DNA from: Gnetum montanum
Lineage: Eukaryota; Streptophyta; Gnetopsida; Gnetales; Gnetaceae
Assembly (NCBI GenBank): GCA_015680685.1
Contig: MNCI01012629.1
Location: 429,535-493,534 of the forward strand
DNA length: 64,000 nucleotides
Reading direction: 5' to 3'
Part shown: positions 11,470 through 22,057 of the stretch, piece after piece
How the letters are laid out: the number at the start of each line of letters is the position of its first letter
Position numbering within the stretch: the stretch's first letter is position 1
Position numbers and translations under genes: made by a program
Notes under the pieces: generated by a model
Told to the model about the DNA's origin: nothing
Seen by the model: only the letters and a program-made list of their open reading frames with translations
The model's database searches: none

Positions 11470-11478
11470 AAAGAGGGG
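11470..11478 (+). other. Polypurine tract of element A
   Basis: AAAGAGGGG immediately before the 3' LTR (four bases, CCAT, intervene). Identical in B at 31,354-31,362. This is the primer for plus-strand DNA synthesis. Confidence 0.8.
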
Positions 11479-12141
11479 CCATTGAAACACTATAGAAATT
11501 GCGAATCGACCTCAAGCAAAGATTCGTGATTCGGGCGAAAGTTTGCAAAAAAATTTTAGAAGACAGAAACAAGGCAAAGCAAGGCAAAGAGGCGCGCAGC
11601 ATCAAGTCTCCAAGTTCCTTACAGATTTCAATCTTCCTGTGTTTTCTTTCTTTACACTACATTACGCAACATAGCATAGTGTAGCTTAGTGTAACTCTAC
11701 TTAGCATAGCTCGATATCAGAAGGTAACTTACTTTGATAGATTTGATGAGGCTTAAAGCCTAAGCAGCGTAATATGCGACTTGTCACATATTCGGCTAAG
11801 TCTTTTGCTCAGGGCTGAGTTTACGTTCCATTACGTAGAGCAGCGTAACGAGCTTCAAGGAAGACAAAGTCAGAGTACAAGGAAGCATGGCAGATTGATT
11901 TCTTTTCTTTGCAGATTAGTCACTTTATGCTTATTACGCTATGCAGTGTAGATAAGAGTAATTTATTGTAAAGTTGAGCATTGTTTACTCTCTATTACTC
12001 TTTGTGGCATAAATGAGCGTAAAATAGCTGTAATCAACTACCTCCATGCTATATTACACTCTGCCACATGACACAATGTAAACGAGTGTAGTAAATCCTT
12101 AAGCCAGTTAAAGCAGTACCAGATATGCACTTGCTATCCAC

Positions 12142-12173
12142 ACACACCATACGCTGATGAGCGTGTTGTGCGT
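12142..12173 (+). other. Conserved LTR hairpin with TGATGA loop (A)
   Basis: Arms 12,142-12,154 and 12,161-12,173 around a TGATGA loop, with two mismatches and one G-T pair. The same structure is in both B LTRs (16,536-16,569 and 32,019-32,052). Confidence 0.6.
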
Positions 12174-12351
12174 AGTATGCGTAATCATGAAGCGGCTTTA
12201 GCGAAAGTGGTCGACAGCGTGCTTTGCCATTTTTTCCAAAAACGTGACGTGACACGACCTGTTTCAACACAAAGTTTGCCAAGTCAACTATATTCTGAAA
12301 GTTTGGGGCACGTGTCACCAAGGCCATGCCTTCTTCATGTACTATCGAACC

Positions 12352-12359
12352 TATAAATA
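12352..12359 (+). promoter_or_regulatory. LTR TATA box (A)
   Basis: TATAAATA in the middle of the LTR, preceded by ACGTGTCACCA and GGCCATGCC. The same order is found in the B LTRs, marking the likely U3 promoter. Confidence 0.65.
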
Positions 12360-13225
12360 CTACAGTTGGCGAAGAAAAGAGGAGCAGCTTATCTTTTGAG
12401 GGCATCATCTTTTAGCAAAGACAATAGATATTTTGAGCATTAACAGCAGAGCAATCAGTCCTTTGGTGAAAAATATAGTTCTCTCCATTGGCAATCATTG
12501 GCAGTTTGAGCAGAAACTACTGAAAGCAAAGGGAGCAAATCAGAGATTGAGAGATCATCTGGTGCGGTTGGCAACATCTATTGATCAGACACAGTTGATC
12601 GATAGACATTTAGGCTTGACCTTCCTTGCATCCCGTCCTTGGCTCATGAGGTAGACCGAACTTCATTCTGTACTTCTTGCTGAACAATTTTCTTGATATT
12701 TTGTGTATGCTCTGTACAAAATAAGCAAAATTTTTCCATTGGTGTATACAATATACTCAGTTTTCAGGTCAAAGCACAGATCTGGGAATTGCGCATTTTT
12801 CTTAATTCAATCCTTCTTGTCGTATTAACGTTATCGTTATTGCAATTTATCTACATCGTTTTCTACTCCATTTGCGATTCATCGAATCAAATTGTCCCAC
12901 AGAATATTTATAATATTTGTCGATTTACTGGTTGAGTAACTCCCTATCTGATTGACAAGACTGTTCAGGGCACTGTGGATTCGTTTTCTCTAGCACAGCC
13001 CTTGCACAGATCCGTGGTTAAGAATGTGTACATGGATTTTTGTTTGGTATTTTCCAGCTGTCGACATTTTCCATCATTACACACAGTACATTATCAGTTT
13101 ACCAAAACCTCGCTACATCATTATCGTTTACATTTTACAAATTACAATTTCTGTTTATCTTATGTTTACCAGTCACGATTCGAGTTTACATTTATGTTCA
13201 CAAATAAAGTTGAAAAAGAAAAAAA

Positions 13226-13246
13226 ATATATATATATATATATAAT
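13226..13246. repeat. AT microsatellite
   Basis: A short (TA)n run after an A-rich tract, in the intron of the antisense gene of C. Confidence 0.9.
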
Positions 13247-13434
13247 ATGGAGTGTTAACATGGCAATAGGATGACAACATATTACACCATGATCATGTTA
13301 TATTTTTTCTCATACATTCCAAAAACAACAAAACTAGCCAAAAAAAAGGGGAGAGACATTGAGCACAAAATTAAGAGTATGATAAGCAATGATGTAACAA
13401 AGATGAAAACAAGGCCTGGAACACAATCACTTAC

Positions 13435-15665
13435 CATTAGCAAATAGAGTAGGCACGTTTGGTGTAGGATCACCCATCTAAGAACAAATAGGCCCATCAA
13501 GAGACCAATCCTCATGCAGCTAGCTGTGAACTTGACAATGTTCAAAGGCCCTAGAAAATTGCCTAGGATAATTGACAATAGCACCCTTGGTCTAATCTAG
13601 CACCACAACATGAAGAGTGGGGCCCACCATAAATACCTCCAAGGCTATGCATGTTAAGGAAAGCTCACCATCATCCTCATGCAATCCATGCTCATTGAAA
13701 TGGGGCCTGCAAGGGAAAAGGTATTCATACGTAAAGAATCATATAATGTTAAAGGAACCAAAGGTAAGACAAGTATAAAGAGCATACCTATCTACTCTGT
13801 ACACTATTCCAGCTAGATTTTGGAATAGCATATGCACATGGTAGGCTAAAAAATGTGTGCTACTACTGTTGTAGTGGCTGTAAGATGGCAATCCCCACAC
13901 ACGTGTCAAAGGACGTGTAGATCTAGGACCTTCGGGAGCACCTCCCTCAACTATGTACGGTCCCTTGTCTATGTCAAAAAAGAAGGCTAGCATGCCTCAT
14001 GTTGAGCTGTGCAACATGGTCTCAACAATATCACGAGCCAATCGTTTACTCAAATGAGACCATATGACAATGTTGAAATTCTAAAAAATAAATGATAAAA
14101 ATGCACCAACATTTGGACGAAACCATATTACATGAGGCCCAATTCGTATGTCATAACGAGATGTGTTTGGTTCCAAAGGGCCAAACCAAGATAGCACACC
14201 AACAAGTTCAACCACAAGGAGAAAAGGCTTGAGTCCCCTACATAGAGCCAAAACCTTAGGTAAGTATATTAAAATATATAAAACATATAAATTAAAAATA
14301 AAATAAAATAAGACAAATATGTAAACCCAACAAGTAAATAATACCCAACACAAAAGACTACCCCATGAGACAAGGACACTAGTGTTCATTTGGTGTATTT
14401 GACGCTCGCTGGGGAACATTGAGGTCCATTAGACATTAGTTCGTTACAAGCAACATGAAACCAACATTCGCAGGAAAAGCGTTTAAATTGTTTGTTCCAA
14501 GAAACATAGCACTAGCAGGTAATGAGCATTTCATAAGTCATGCCAACTTGAATAACCTTTCAACCTCCCCTATAGCTAATGCTGCAACCTGGCAACTCAC
14601 ATTGGAAGTAGTGCACGTTGCGAGAAAACTCACGCTACAAAAGTAGCTAACACTGGAAAGTAGCTCCAGCACCAAAAAATTAGTTTTCTCTGGGGCACTC
14701 ATGCCCAAGTAGAAAAATTACTCTTTTCTCTGGGTGTTCACGCCCTATCCCTCCTAGACAGCCACACTCACACTACACCCCAGACTGGCTAGTAACTCAC
14801 AATGAACTTGCCTTGCAGCATCGAAACTTGAGCTTGACGTGCATTCAAACACTAAATTCTAGACACTCATGTTGTAGGTGACATTGGGTGCCTTGCATTT
14901 TCCTATAGTTTCTCTCCACAGTAGCTCACGCCATGCCCTGCATCTCTCTAAGCTCAACATCAAACTTACCACTCCTCGTGCATCTTGTAACATCATATAA
15001 AACCCTCTTCCATGCTGTCCAAAGCCCCTTAAATCCCTACACAGGCCTTGCAATACACATTTGTGCCCCACTCAATGCCAAAAATAATGCCCTCTCAACC
15101 TCTACACCCTACTTATGCCCTCGCCACTCATGCTAGGCATGCCCTAGGTCGCTCACGCTGATTGATCCTCTTCAACGAATAAATAATTTAAAAACAAGAA
15201 ATTTTGTAGGCTTGATGATGCACTGGCCATTACTCATGCTACCCACACTCACACCATCACCCAAAACAATGATCACAAAAAATGGCAAGCTTCAAAGTAA
15301 CGTCCCTGATGCTTGAAATTTACAACGAAAGTCTACGATATAAACCCCAAAATCTAGCAAAATTTTCACTCTGAAACCTTAGCAAAAATGGTGGTCCTAA
15401 TGGCTCATGCTTTACTCATGCTATGATCAAATCGTGTCAAGAACAAGAACGAAAGAAAACATACCTGCGTAGGGTTCCCGCCCATGATGAAATCTTGGGT
15501 TGAGGAAGACGTTGGAGTAGTTCTTTTCTCTCCTCTATGAATGACAAGATAGCCTACTTCTTCCCCTTTCCTTGGCTTGATATCTCTTTCCCCTTCATCG
15601 TTGTGGTCACTCACAATGTCACTCACGATGTCGCTCACACTACTCATGCTCTGTATTGTGGTCAT
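13435..15665 (-). pseudogene. Antisense gene of element C (three exons visible)
   Basis: Exon 14237-13788 is 450 nt, the same as in A and B, with acceptor TATGTAG|GG and donor GATAG|GTATGC. Its product matches A and B along the length, for example VVELVGVL, HVIWF, NIVIWSHLS and AYHVHMLFQNLAGIVY. Next exon 13706-13435 (272 nt, A has 275) has acceptor CTTGCAG|G and donor AATG|GTAAGTG, the same phases as in A, and the landmark AFEHCQ...LHEDWSLD against AFENCQ...LHDDWTLD in B. A likely first exon, 15665-15465, ends CTACGCAG|GTATGT; its product does not resemble A or B, so this exon is less sure. Remaining exons were separated by insertion of A. In-frame stops show decay. Confidence 0.75.
14420..15464. 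other. Intron or spacer of the C antisense gene
   Basis: No exon recognised between the candidate first exon and the 450-nt exon. It is rich in repeated CTCATGC/CTCACGC/CTCACAC words. A short exon like the 56-nt exon 2 of A could be hidden here. Confidence 0.4.
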
Positions 15666-15882
15666 GCTGCTTGCTCACACTGCTCATCCTATGGAAGTTT
15701 GCTCACAGTGGTCACGTCGTCGCTCTCCAAACAAAGACACAAATGACATTCATTCACTTTTGCATTATTTTGTTTTATCTTTCATTATGGTTATATTTTT
15801 TTGCAGTCTTATTTTTACAATCCAAAAAAAAATCTCTTACAAATTAATTATTTACACAAAAGCTCGACAGTTAATAGTACTA

Positions 15883-15887
15883 TATAC
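15883..15887. repeat. Target-site duplication of element B, left copy (TATAC)
   Basis: TATAC directly before the 5' LTR, repeated exactly at 32,991-32,995 after the 3' LTR. Five bases is the usual Ty3/Gypsy duplication. Confidence 0.92.
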
Positions 15888-16535
15888 TGAAACACCATGA
15901 AAATTGTGAATCAGCCTCAGGTGAAGATTCACGATTCAGACAAAGGTTCGTGACAGAATTTCGGAAGGTAGAACAAGGCAAAGCAAGGCAAAATGGCGCT
16001 CGACATCAAGCCTCCAACTTTCTTGCAAATTCCAATTTTTACTATGTTTCTGTTTTTACGCTACATTACGCAACATAGCGTAATGAAACTTAGTGTAATT
16101 TTGCTTAACACAGTCCAACATCAGAAGGTGACTTCAACAGATTTGGTGAAGTTTAAGGCCTGAGCAACGTAATATGCGACTTCTCGCATATCCGGCTAAG
16201 TCTTTTGTCCAGGGTCAGGTTTATGCTCTATTATGCAAGACAACGTAATTAACTTCAAAAAAGTCAAAAGAAAAGTCCAAGGGAAGGGCAATAGATCAGT
16301 CCCTTTCTTTTTGCAGATTGATCGCCTTACGCTCATTACGCTACGCAGCGTACGTAAGCGTAATTTATTGACGGGTTGATCATGTTTTACGCTTCACTAC
16401 GCTTTGCTTCGTAAATAAACCTAAAACAGCCTAACTCACTATTTCCATGCTTTGTTACGCTCCACCATGCAGCGTAGCATAAACAAATGTAACACAGCGT
16501 AAAGCCGGCTAAAGCAGTTACGCATTTGCTATCCA

Positions 16536-16569
16536 TACGCACAATACGCTGATGAGCATATTGTGCGTA
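16536..16569 (+). other. Conserved LTR hairpin with TGATGA loop (B 5' LTR)
   Basis: TACGCACAATACGC, loop TGATGA, then GCATATTGTGCGTA: a 14-bp stem with one mismatch. It lies about 140 bp upstream of the TATA box. Confidence 0.65.
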
Positions 16570-16708
16570 ATCATGAAGTAGCTTCGGCAAAAGTGCAGAC
16601 AGCATATGTTGCAATCTGACGTGACATAGCTAGTTTGTCAAGCCATCGGTATCCCAAAAGTTAGGGACACGTCATCAAGACCATGCCTTTTCTGTGTGTT
16701 GTCAAACT

Positions 16709-16716
16709 TATAAATA
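16709..16716 (+). promoter_or_regulatory. LTR TATA box (B 5' LTR)
   Basis: TATAAATA, the probable promoter for genomic RNA of B. Transcription would start about 30 nt downstream. It is repeated in the 3' LTR at 32,192-32,199. Confidence 0.7.
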
Positions 16717-17514
16717 CCCTGGTTGGAAAAGAAAAAAGGGGGACCTTTTGGGGAGGAAGGGACTTTTTGGACTTTTCAGAGCAGAGCAGCAGTTAGCATC
16801 TTCAACTTTCAGCAGTTATCATCTTTGAGCATAAACAAAAGACATTCCTGGAGTATTGGCAGCAGGGATCGATCATACCTTTTGGTGAAAATACAGTTAT
16901 CCATTAGTGATCCTTAGCAATTTTGAGCACAGACTACCCAAAGCAAAGAAGATAGAGCAGAGATCGAGAGATCATCTGGTGAGGTTGGCAAGATCTATCG
17001 ATCAGATATAGTTGGTTGATAGGCATCCGAGCTTGGCCTTCCTTGCACTCCGTCTTTGGCTCACGAGGTAGACTAAGCTTCATTCTGCACTCCTTGTTGA
17101 ACAGTTTCTCTTTCTTATTATTTTGTGCATGTTTCACACATGATAATCGAAATCTTTCCATTGTAACTTTGTGTACAAAATACTAACTTTTTTGGATCAA
17201 AGTACAGATCTTGAAATCACGCATTTTGCTTAAATCTGATCCCTTTTGTCGTGTCAACATTGTCATTGTTGCGATTTATTTACATCATTTTCCTCCCCCC
17301 TTCATGATTCATCGAATTAGATCATCCCATGAAACGCTCATAACCTTCATTGATTTACTGATTTAGTAAGTCCCTGTCTAATCGACAAGACTGTTCAAGG
17401 CACTGTGGATTCATTTTCTCTAGCACAGCCCTCACACGGATCCGTGGTTAAGACTGTGTACATGGATTTTGGTTGGTATTCTAGCTACCGGAATTTTCCA
17501 TCATTATAGTTTTC

Positions 17515-17531
17515 TGGTGCTAGAAGGAGGG
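17515..17531 (+). other. Primer binding site of element B
   Basis: TGGTGCTAGAAGGAGGG begins six bases after the 5' LTR. TGG at the start is the complement of a tRNA 3' CCA end. I do not assign the tRNA. Confidence 0.75.
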
Positions 17532-17761
17532 CCTAAACTCTGATTCGTATTCTTACGGGTAGCCCTGTTAGTGATCTACACCCGCGTTGCCAAAAAACGT
17601 GAACGTAATACCTTTAGGGAAGTTTACGAAACATTGTGCGGTGTAGATCGGTCACAGTAACGATTCCTTTGGAATCCTACAGGGTAGAAAGCCTAATAGT
17701 AATCTTCTTTGTTCATCGCCTTTTAGATCCAGTCATTTGTCGCCGTTAACCTACTTGATCA
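17532..17761 (+). other. gag leader of element B
   Basis: Non-coding leader between the PBS and the first gag ATG. No feature recognised. Confidence 0.5.
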
Positions 17762-19717
17762 ATGGATTCCGCACACACAACTACAGCTGCCACGATTACG
17801 ACTGACTCGGGTGCCACATCCGTGAACCCTATCGCCATCACCAGACCTACCTCTAGTGTTGTAGGACCTCAGGGACCATCACGTTGTTCATTGAGGTTAC
17901 AGGGTAAAGATCCTGTTTTCACCGTCGTGACGCCTGAGGAATATAACTTCATCTACGTCAAGATCCAGGCGAAGCTTGCTCTTAGCCGAGTCGAAATCGA
18001 AGCAAAATGAAACTTCGAGATGCTCCACTGAGGGGGTCAGGATTTTACCCCAACGGCCTATGACATTATTCCTTTAATAGAACATCACCATGAAATTATA
18101 ACGCAGTTGGTCATGGCTAAGAGCCAGGCTACACGGGCTATGCTGGAGCCCCAGAATGGGGAGGAAGAGGATGATGAATTTGCAGCCCAGTCTGAACATT
18201 CATATCACACTCTTAGTCCTCATACCTACATAAATCCCTTATTCCCCCTCAACGGAGAAGCCGCCCATCTTAATACCACCATCACCACACAAACCCACAT
18301 TCCTGTCGTCTTGCAAGCCACTGCGCAGCCATCTGGGCTGCAAGTGCAAATACCCCAAAATAACATGGGGGCAGCCTCGTCACCACACATGCTTAGCATT
18401 TCATTGGTGGTTCTAGCATCCACTGTGCCCCATTTCATCCCTCAGATTCAACCCCATCCCAATTCTACAACTCGCCCAGTGCAGACTTTATCGTTGCCGC
18501 CCCCTCCAACCCAACATATCACCACCGTCATTCAGCCACAACTATCCGTCCAACAACCTGTAGCAAGTTAGTGGACCATCCCCACGGCACAATATAACCA
18601 GTCTGCGGTATATGGTGTGCAACCCCCAGTTGCACTCGCAACCCATATTCTGCAGATGGTCCCACAATATCCTTATCCTTATCTTGCGTAGTCGGCGGCG
18701 GCAAATCTCTCTTCTCAAACTGGTGGATGGTGGTCTTCACAGGCATCCTTGTCTGCAGGAATCCCTGCCCCGCCATCTGCTGGCCAAACCATTCCTTCAT
18801 TTCCACTCCTTGGTACCGCTCTCCCAGTTCAACCCCCTATGCCTTCTGCCTAAACATCTTCATCGACAGGCTTGGATTACGTCTTCTTGCTTATTCAGAC
18901 CCTCACCGAGGAGGTTAGATGCCTTAAAGCTGCTGGGTCAGATACTATATAGATCATGGACTTCTATCAAGATGATCCTATCAGTCCAGCGGTCCCCATG
19001 CTGTCGTTGCCCCCAGGGATGTCCTTACCTCATTTTACCAAGTATAATGGGGAGGGAGATCCGAATGCTCACTTGGTCACCTTTAGATCTGAATCCTTGT
19101 TGCTACAACAGTGGCCTCACACGATTATCCGCGTCTTTAATATGTCTTTGACAGGGAAAGCTTTGGATTGGTATCAAGCCCTCCCTTGCTCTTCCATCTC
19201 AACCTTGGAAGAGCTTCTGACACAATTTGTGACTCGCTTTAAATACAACTTAAAGTTGAAAGTCATGTTGGATCAACTCATGGGAGTGAAACAAGACCCG
19301 CTCGAACTAGTCCAAAAGTTCATACAGCGCTGGAGTGCTACTTTGAATGAAATCCGTGAGCCAATCGCGGAGCCACACTTACTGGCCATCTTCAAAGGAG
19401 CAGTCAATAACTTTATCAAGTCTAAGCTGTATTACCTTTCCCCTAACTCTTTACATCAGGCCTTCGCTCAAACTAAAAGCATCCAAGATGCTACGGAGGC
19501 CAGCAAAGACTCGGCGTATGTCGCCTACAAAAATGCTCACAACAAAGGCAAGGACAAAGGTAAAGCGAGGACAACGATAGTAGCTACGTTAGCTGAGGGC
19601 ACAAAGAACAAGAACAAGAAGGCACCTACAGTACCTCCTGAGACCACGGCTAGTGCAGGCAGTACCAGCCAAGACACAGCTGCCCCTGAAAAACCCCCAG
19701 TCAAAACCAAACTTTGA
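17762..19717 (+). pseudogene. gag of element B
   Basis: One frame (frame 2) from ATG 17,762 to TGA 19,717, about 650 codons, interrupted by in-frame stops at 18,010, 18,571, about 18,690, 18,854 and 18,953. Gag is the capsid protein that packages element RNA. The first 400 residues are long, with a Ser/Thr/Pro/Gln-rich middle. The conserved capsid-type region is at 18,956-19,500, with LPPGMSLPHFTKYNGEGDP, GKALDWYQALP and LLTQFVTRF, the classic plant Gypsy gag pattern. A Lys-rich tail follows. The zinc-finger-like part lies in the next frame from 19,653, so a +1 shift, or more likely a single-base indel, separates the two. Confidence 0.88.
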
Positions 19718-21437
19718 GCGTAAGGATCGCTCAAAGTATACAACCCTGCCTGTAAAACACTCAGAATTGTTGAAACAATTGTCAGGGGTAGGATACATTC
19801 AGCCTAAGAAGGTATCCGAAGAAGCTCTGAAGTGTCATAGACGTCATTGTGAACTGCTGAAGAATCCTTCTTTAGCCCTACCTGACGAACCACCAGTTCC
19901 GAGGTCTTTCAGGCTGGACCATTTCTGTGACTACCACCAGTTGTGTGGTGACGATACAGATTACTGCTGGGCGTTGAAAGATGATATTCAACGCATGATT
20001 AACGATGGTTCACTCAAACTAGATGGTAGTAGTCCAACGCGTCCGGAAAACCAAGCATTGCACGTGTATAAGGATCCGTTGAATGCAAACAACGCACCCT
20101 ATATAATCAACGTGGTGAGTACGGACAGTGAGAGGAAAGTACCACCCAAACAACCTTTTGTTTTGCATGTACCTACCAACTCACAAAAGGGAACAAACTT
20201 TTCATCGGTAGCTAGTGGTGTCTCGAGGCCACCCTTCATCATCCGGGCACCTTCCCTAGAGTTGACTCAGCCTCCCAGTAACGATAAAGCCATAGCCATG
20301 TCCATGCCCACACCTAAGGTGCCTTTCATTCTCAGGATGCCAAAATCACTGGCTGCCCATTTTATGCAGGGGCAAGCTTCTAACGTAAGTCATCAACCAC
20401 CACCCAATAAACAGAAGGGAGGGAATGCGTCTAGTAATGCGGCACAGAATCACCTTACACTAGGCTTTGTTAGGCCTAGGCCCTTGGCCTCTATCCCTGC
20501 GTCTGTGCCTTCTGGGCAAGACAAGGGTACAGAAACATAATCACCGTCCCTTCGCAAGAAAAAGAACAACCCCCCAACTGACGCTGTTCCACCCAAAGAG
20601 ATCTGTCTCTTAGGGCGAATGGAAGAAGACAAAGGGGATAAACAAGCTAGTAAAGAACGGGATCTTCTCGATGTGTTTACGCAGGTCAAAAAGGCTTTGA
20701 AACAGAAAAATACAACACTGAGCCTCTATGACCTGCTCATGACATCTCAAAAACACCGTGAGGCCATGGTCCACATGCTGACATCCATACCTTTGGAGGA
20801 AAGCTTACCAGTGGAGGAGAAAGCGATACACGCTGTCATGTTTCCCTCCGACGCTGAGCAACCTAAACCTACCTCGTTGACCTTTCATGATGAATCCATC
20901 AAAGACGATCCAGAGAAAGGTCAAGTGACAACTGAGCCCATGTTTATCACCATCCGGGTCGGTCAATACCGGATCCGGAGAGTGCACGTGAACAACAGCG
21001 CAGCTATAAATGTCATTCCTTATCCCATCGTGGATAGGTTGGGTCTGGTCGACCAGATCAGTCCCATAACGACGACATGTGTAAAGTTGTTCAACGGAGC
21101 ATGGGTTCAGGTCAAGGGGATGGTGCACATTGAGTTCGTGGCAGGGGAACAATTCCCGACTGATGCCACATTCCTTGTAGTCGAGGAGATGCCCGGGTTC
21201 AACTTTATTCTAGGAAGGTCCTGGTTAGCCCAACTAAGGATGGTTTCATCACCTATCAATCAGGAAATACACCTACCGTACACAGGGGGAGAAGTTGTAA
21301 TACGTGGTGACGAAATCACCCCCAGAACTGTCAACAACATCGAAGAGGACTGGGGTTCGGAGATAGAAACATCGGATAATCAAACCCATTCCCGAATCCC
21401 TGAAAAAACTGAAGCAAATGATGACAGTCTAGCCTAG
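19653..21437 (+). pseudogene. gag zinc-knuckle region and aspartic protease of element B
   Basis: Frame 3, with a TAA at 20,538-20,540 (Gln in A) and TAG at 21,435. At about 19,923-19,990 the motif CDYHQLCGDDTDYC fits CxxHxxxGxxTxxC, the variant knuckle of Tat gag proteins. The protease is at about 20,860-21,270 and is collinear with A. Its active site has decayed (VNNSAAINVIPY where A has VDDGTTANVIPY), while GFNFILGRSW is intact. The tail CPYASLNVKAIKKKLRIS continues past the stop as in A. Confidence 0.87.
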
Positions 21438-22057
21438 GCCAACCTGCCATTCCAGGACGGTGATGTGGAAGAGCCAAACCGCAAATCTCCCTGCCCTTAC
21501 GCATCACTGAACGTGAAGGCCATCAAGAAGAAATTACGAATTAGTAATTGATCTGGATGGTATTTACGCGCATCTTCACGTCCCTACTAATTTTGCCTTT
21601 TACGCTAGCAGTTTACATATTTACGCTCACTGTTCATTACGCTATTCACAGTTCTTTATATATGCTATTTACGCTCTTTGATCATTTTAGCACAATGATG
21701 CAAAAACGTACATTATTATCAATTACGCTTTCAAAATTACGCAGATGGCCCGCAACGGCCTAAAACTAGTAACGGCCCGCAATGGCCCGCGATGGCCTAA
21801 AACTACCTCATATCTTACACAAACACTACCTGGCGGCCCGTGATGGCCTTAAACTAGCAATTCCATGCTATAGCAATGCCAATTATCAATAATCTTTAAC
21901 AATTCTGCTTATGCTTCGTAAATAACGATATAAAGCCAAAAACAGACAAATATACAAATAGCATTTAAAACCATACAGAAAAGCTTAATGCCAAGGTTGT
22001 CAACGTACATATAACCATTATTTAATCCCCATCAATAAAATTATGTGTAAGTTACAG
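21438..22057 (+). other. Spacer after protease of B
   Basis: Collinear with A 1,010-1,699. It contains a TTTACGC-rich pyrimidine stretch and the GGCC/TAAAACTAG array at 21,743. No plus-strand gene seen. Confidence 0.5.
21743..21860 (+). repeat. Degenerate array of GATGGCC...TAAAACTAG units (B)
   Basis: Three to four imperfect units, for example GCAGATGGCCCGCAACGGCC followed by TAAAACTAG. It is the counterpart of A 1,386-1,515. Confidence 0.7.

Larger units (their letters stand above)
1..13081 (+). mobile_element. Element A: Tat-lineage Ty3/Gypsy retrotransposon, 5' part outside window
   Basis: A plus-strand LTR retrotransposon that enters the window in the gag/protease region. In order it shows protease, a roughly 5 kb interval holding an antisense gene, RT, RNase H, a second RNase H, integrase, a tandem array, a 3' ORF remnant, a polypurine tract and a 3' LTR. 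Its layout is collinear with element B from B position about 20,400 onward. The 3' LTR ends in ...TTACA at 13,081, by comparison with B. The next five bases, CACAG, would be one target-site copy, but the other is outside the window. Its pol reading frame runs without frameshift but has several in-frame stops, so it is a dead copy. It is inserted in the older relative C. Confidence 0.9.
11483..13081 (+). repeat. 3' LTR of element A
   Basis: Starts TGAAACAC right after the polypurine tract and ends ...CATCATTACA, matching the B LTR ends. It is about 1,599 bp. It clearly belongs to the same family as the B LTRs but is more diverged from them than they are from each other. It contains many TTACGC/GCGTAA words, a hairpin at 12,142-12,173 and a TATAAATA box at 12,352. 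Confidence 0.9.
13082..15887 (+). mobile_element. Element C, left fragment (old Tat-lineage relative hosting A and B)
   Basis: Sequence between the end of A and the start of B. It carries minus-strand exons homologous to the antisense gene of A and B. Joined across B it continues into the RT of C at 33,205. The spacing from the antisense start to the RT start, with B removed, is about 550-600 nt, close to the 515 nt seen in A. So this is the middle of a third, older element whose left side is cut by A, apparently within an intron of its antisense gene. Confidence 0.8.
15888..17508 (+). repeat. 5' LTR of element B
   Basis: TGAAACACC...CATCATTATA, 1,621 bp, matched by 31,367-32,990. The canonical terminal CA is TA here but CA in the 3' copy. 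It is strikingly rich in TTACGC/GCGTAA hexamers. Confidence 0.95.

Noticed and set aside
13282-13584. 100-codon hydrophobic minus frame as a membrane protein
   Set aside because: It spans an exon read in a different frame and continues into intron sequence after the GTAAGTG donor; the hydrophobicity is from T-rich intron.
16549-16580. CTGATGA in the LTR hairpin as a hammerhead ribozyme core (retrozyme-like)
   Set aside because: CTGATGA is followed by a possible short stem, but the required GAAA is GTAA or GTAG in all three LTRs, and no cleavage-site stem is evident.
16934-17161. Minus-strand frames in the LTRs (also 16,387-16,614 and 31,870-32,097)
   Set aside because: Present in both LTRs only because the LTRs are duplicates; no coding signal and no fit with known LTR genes.
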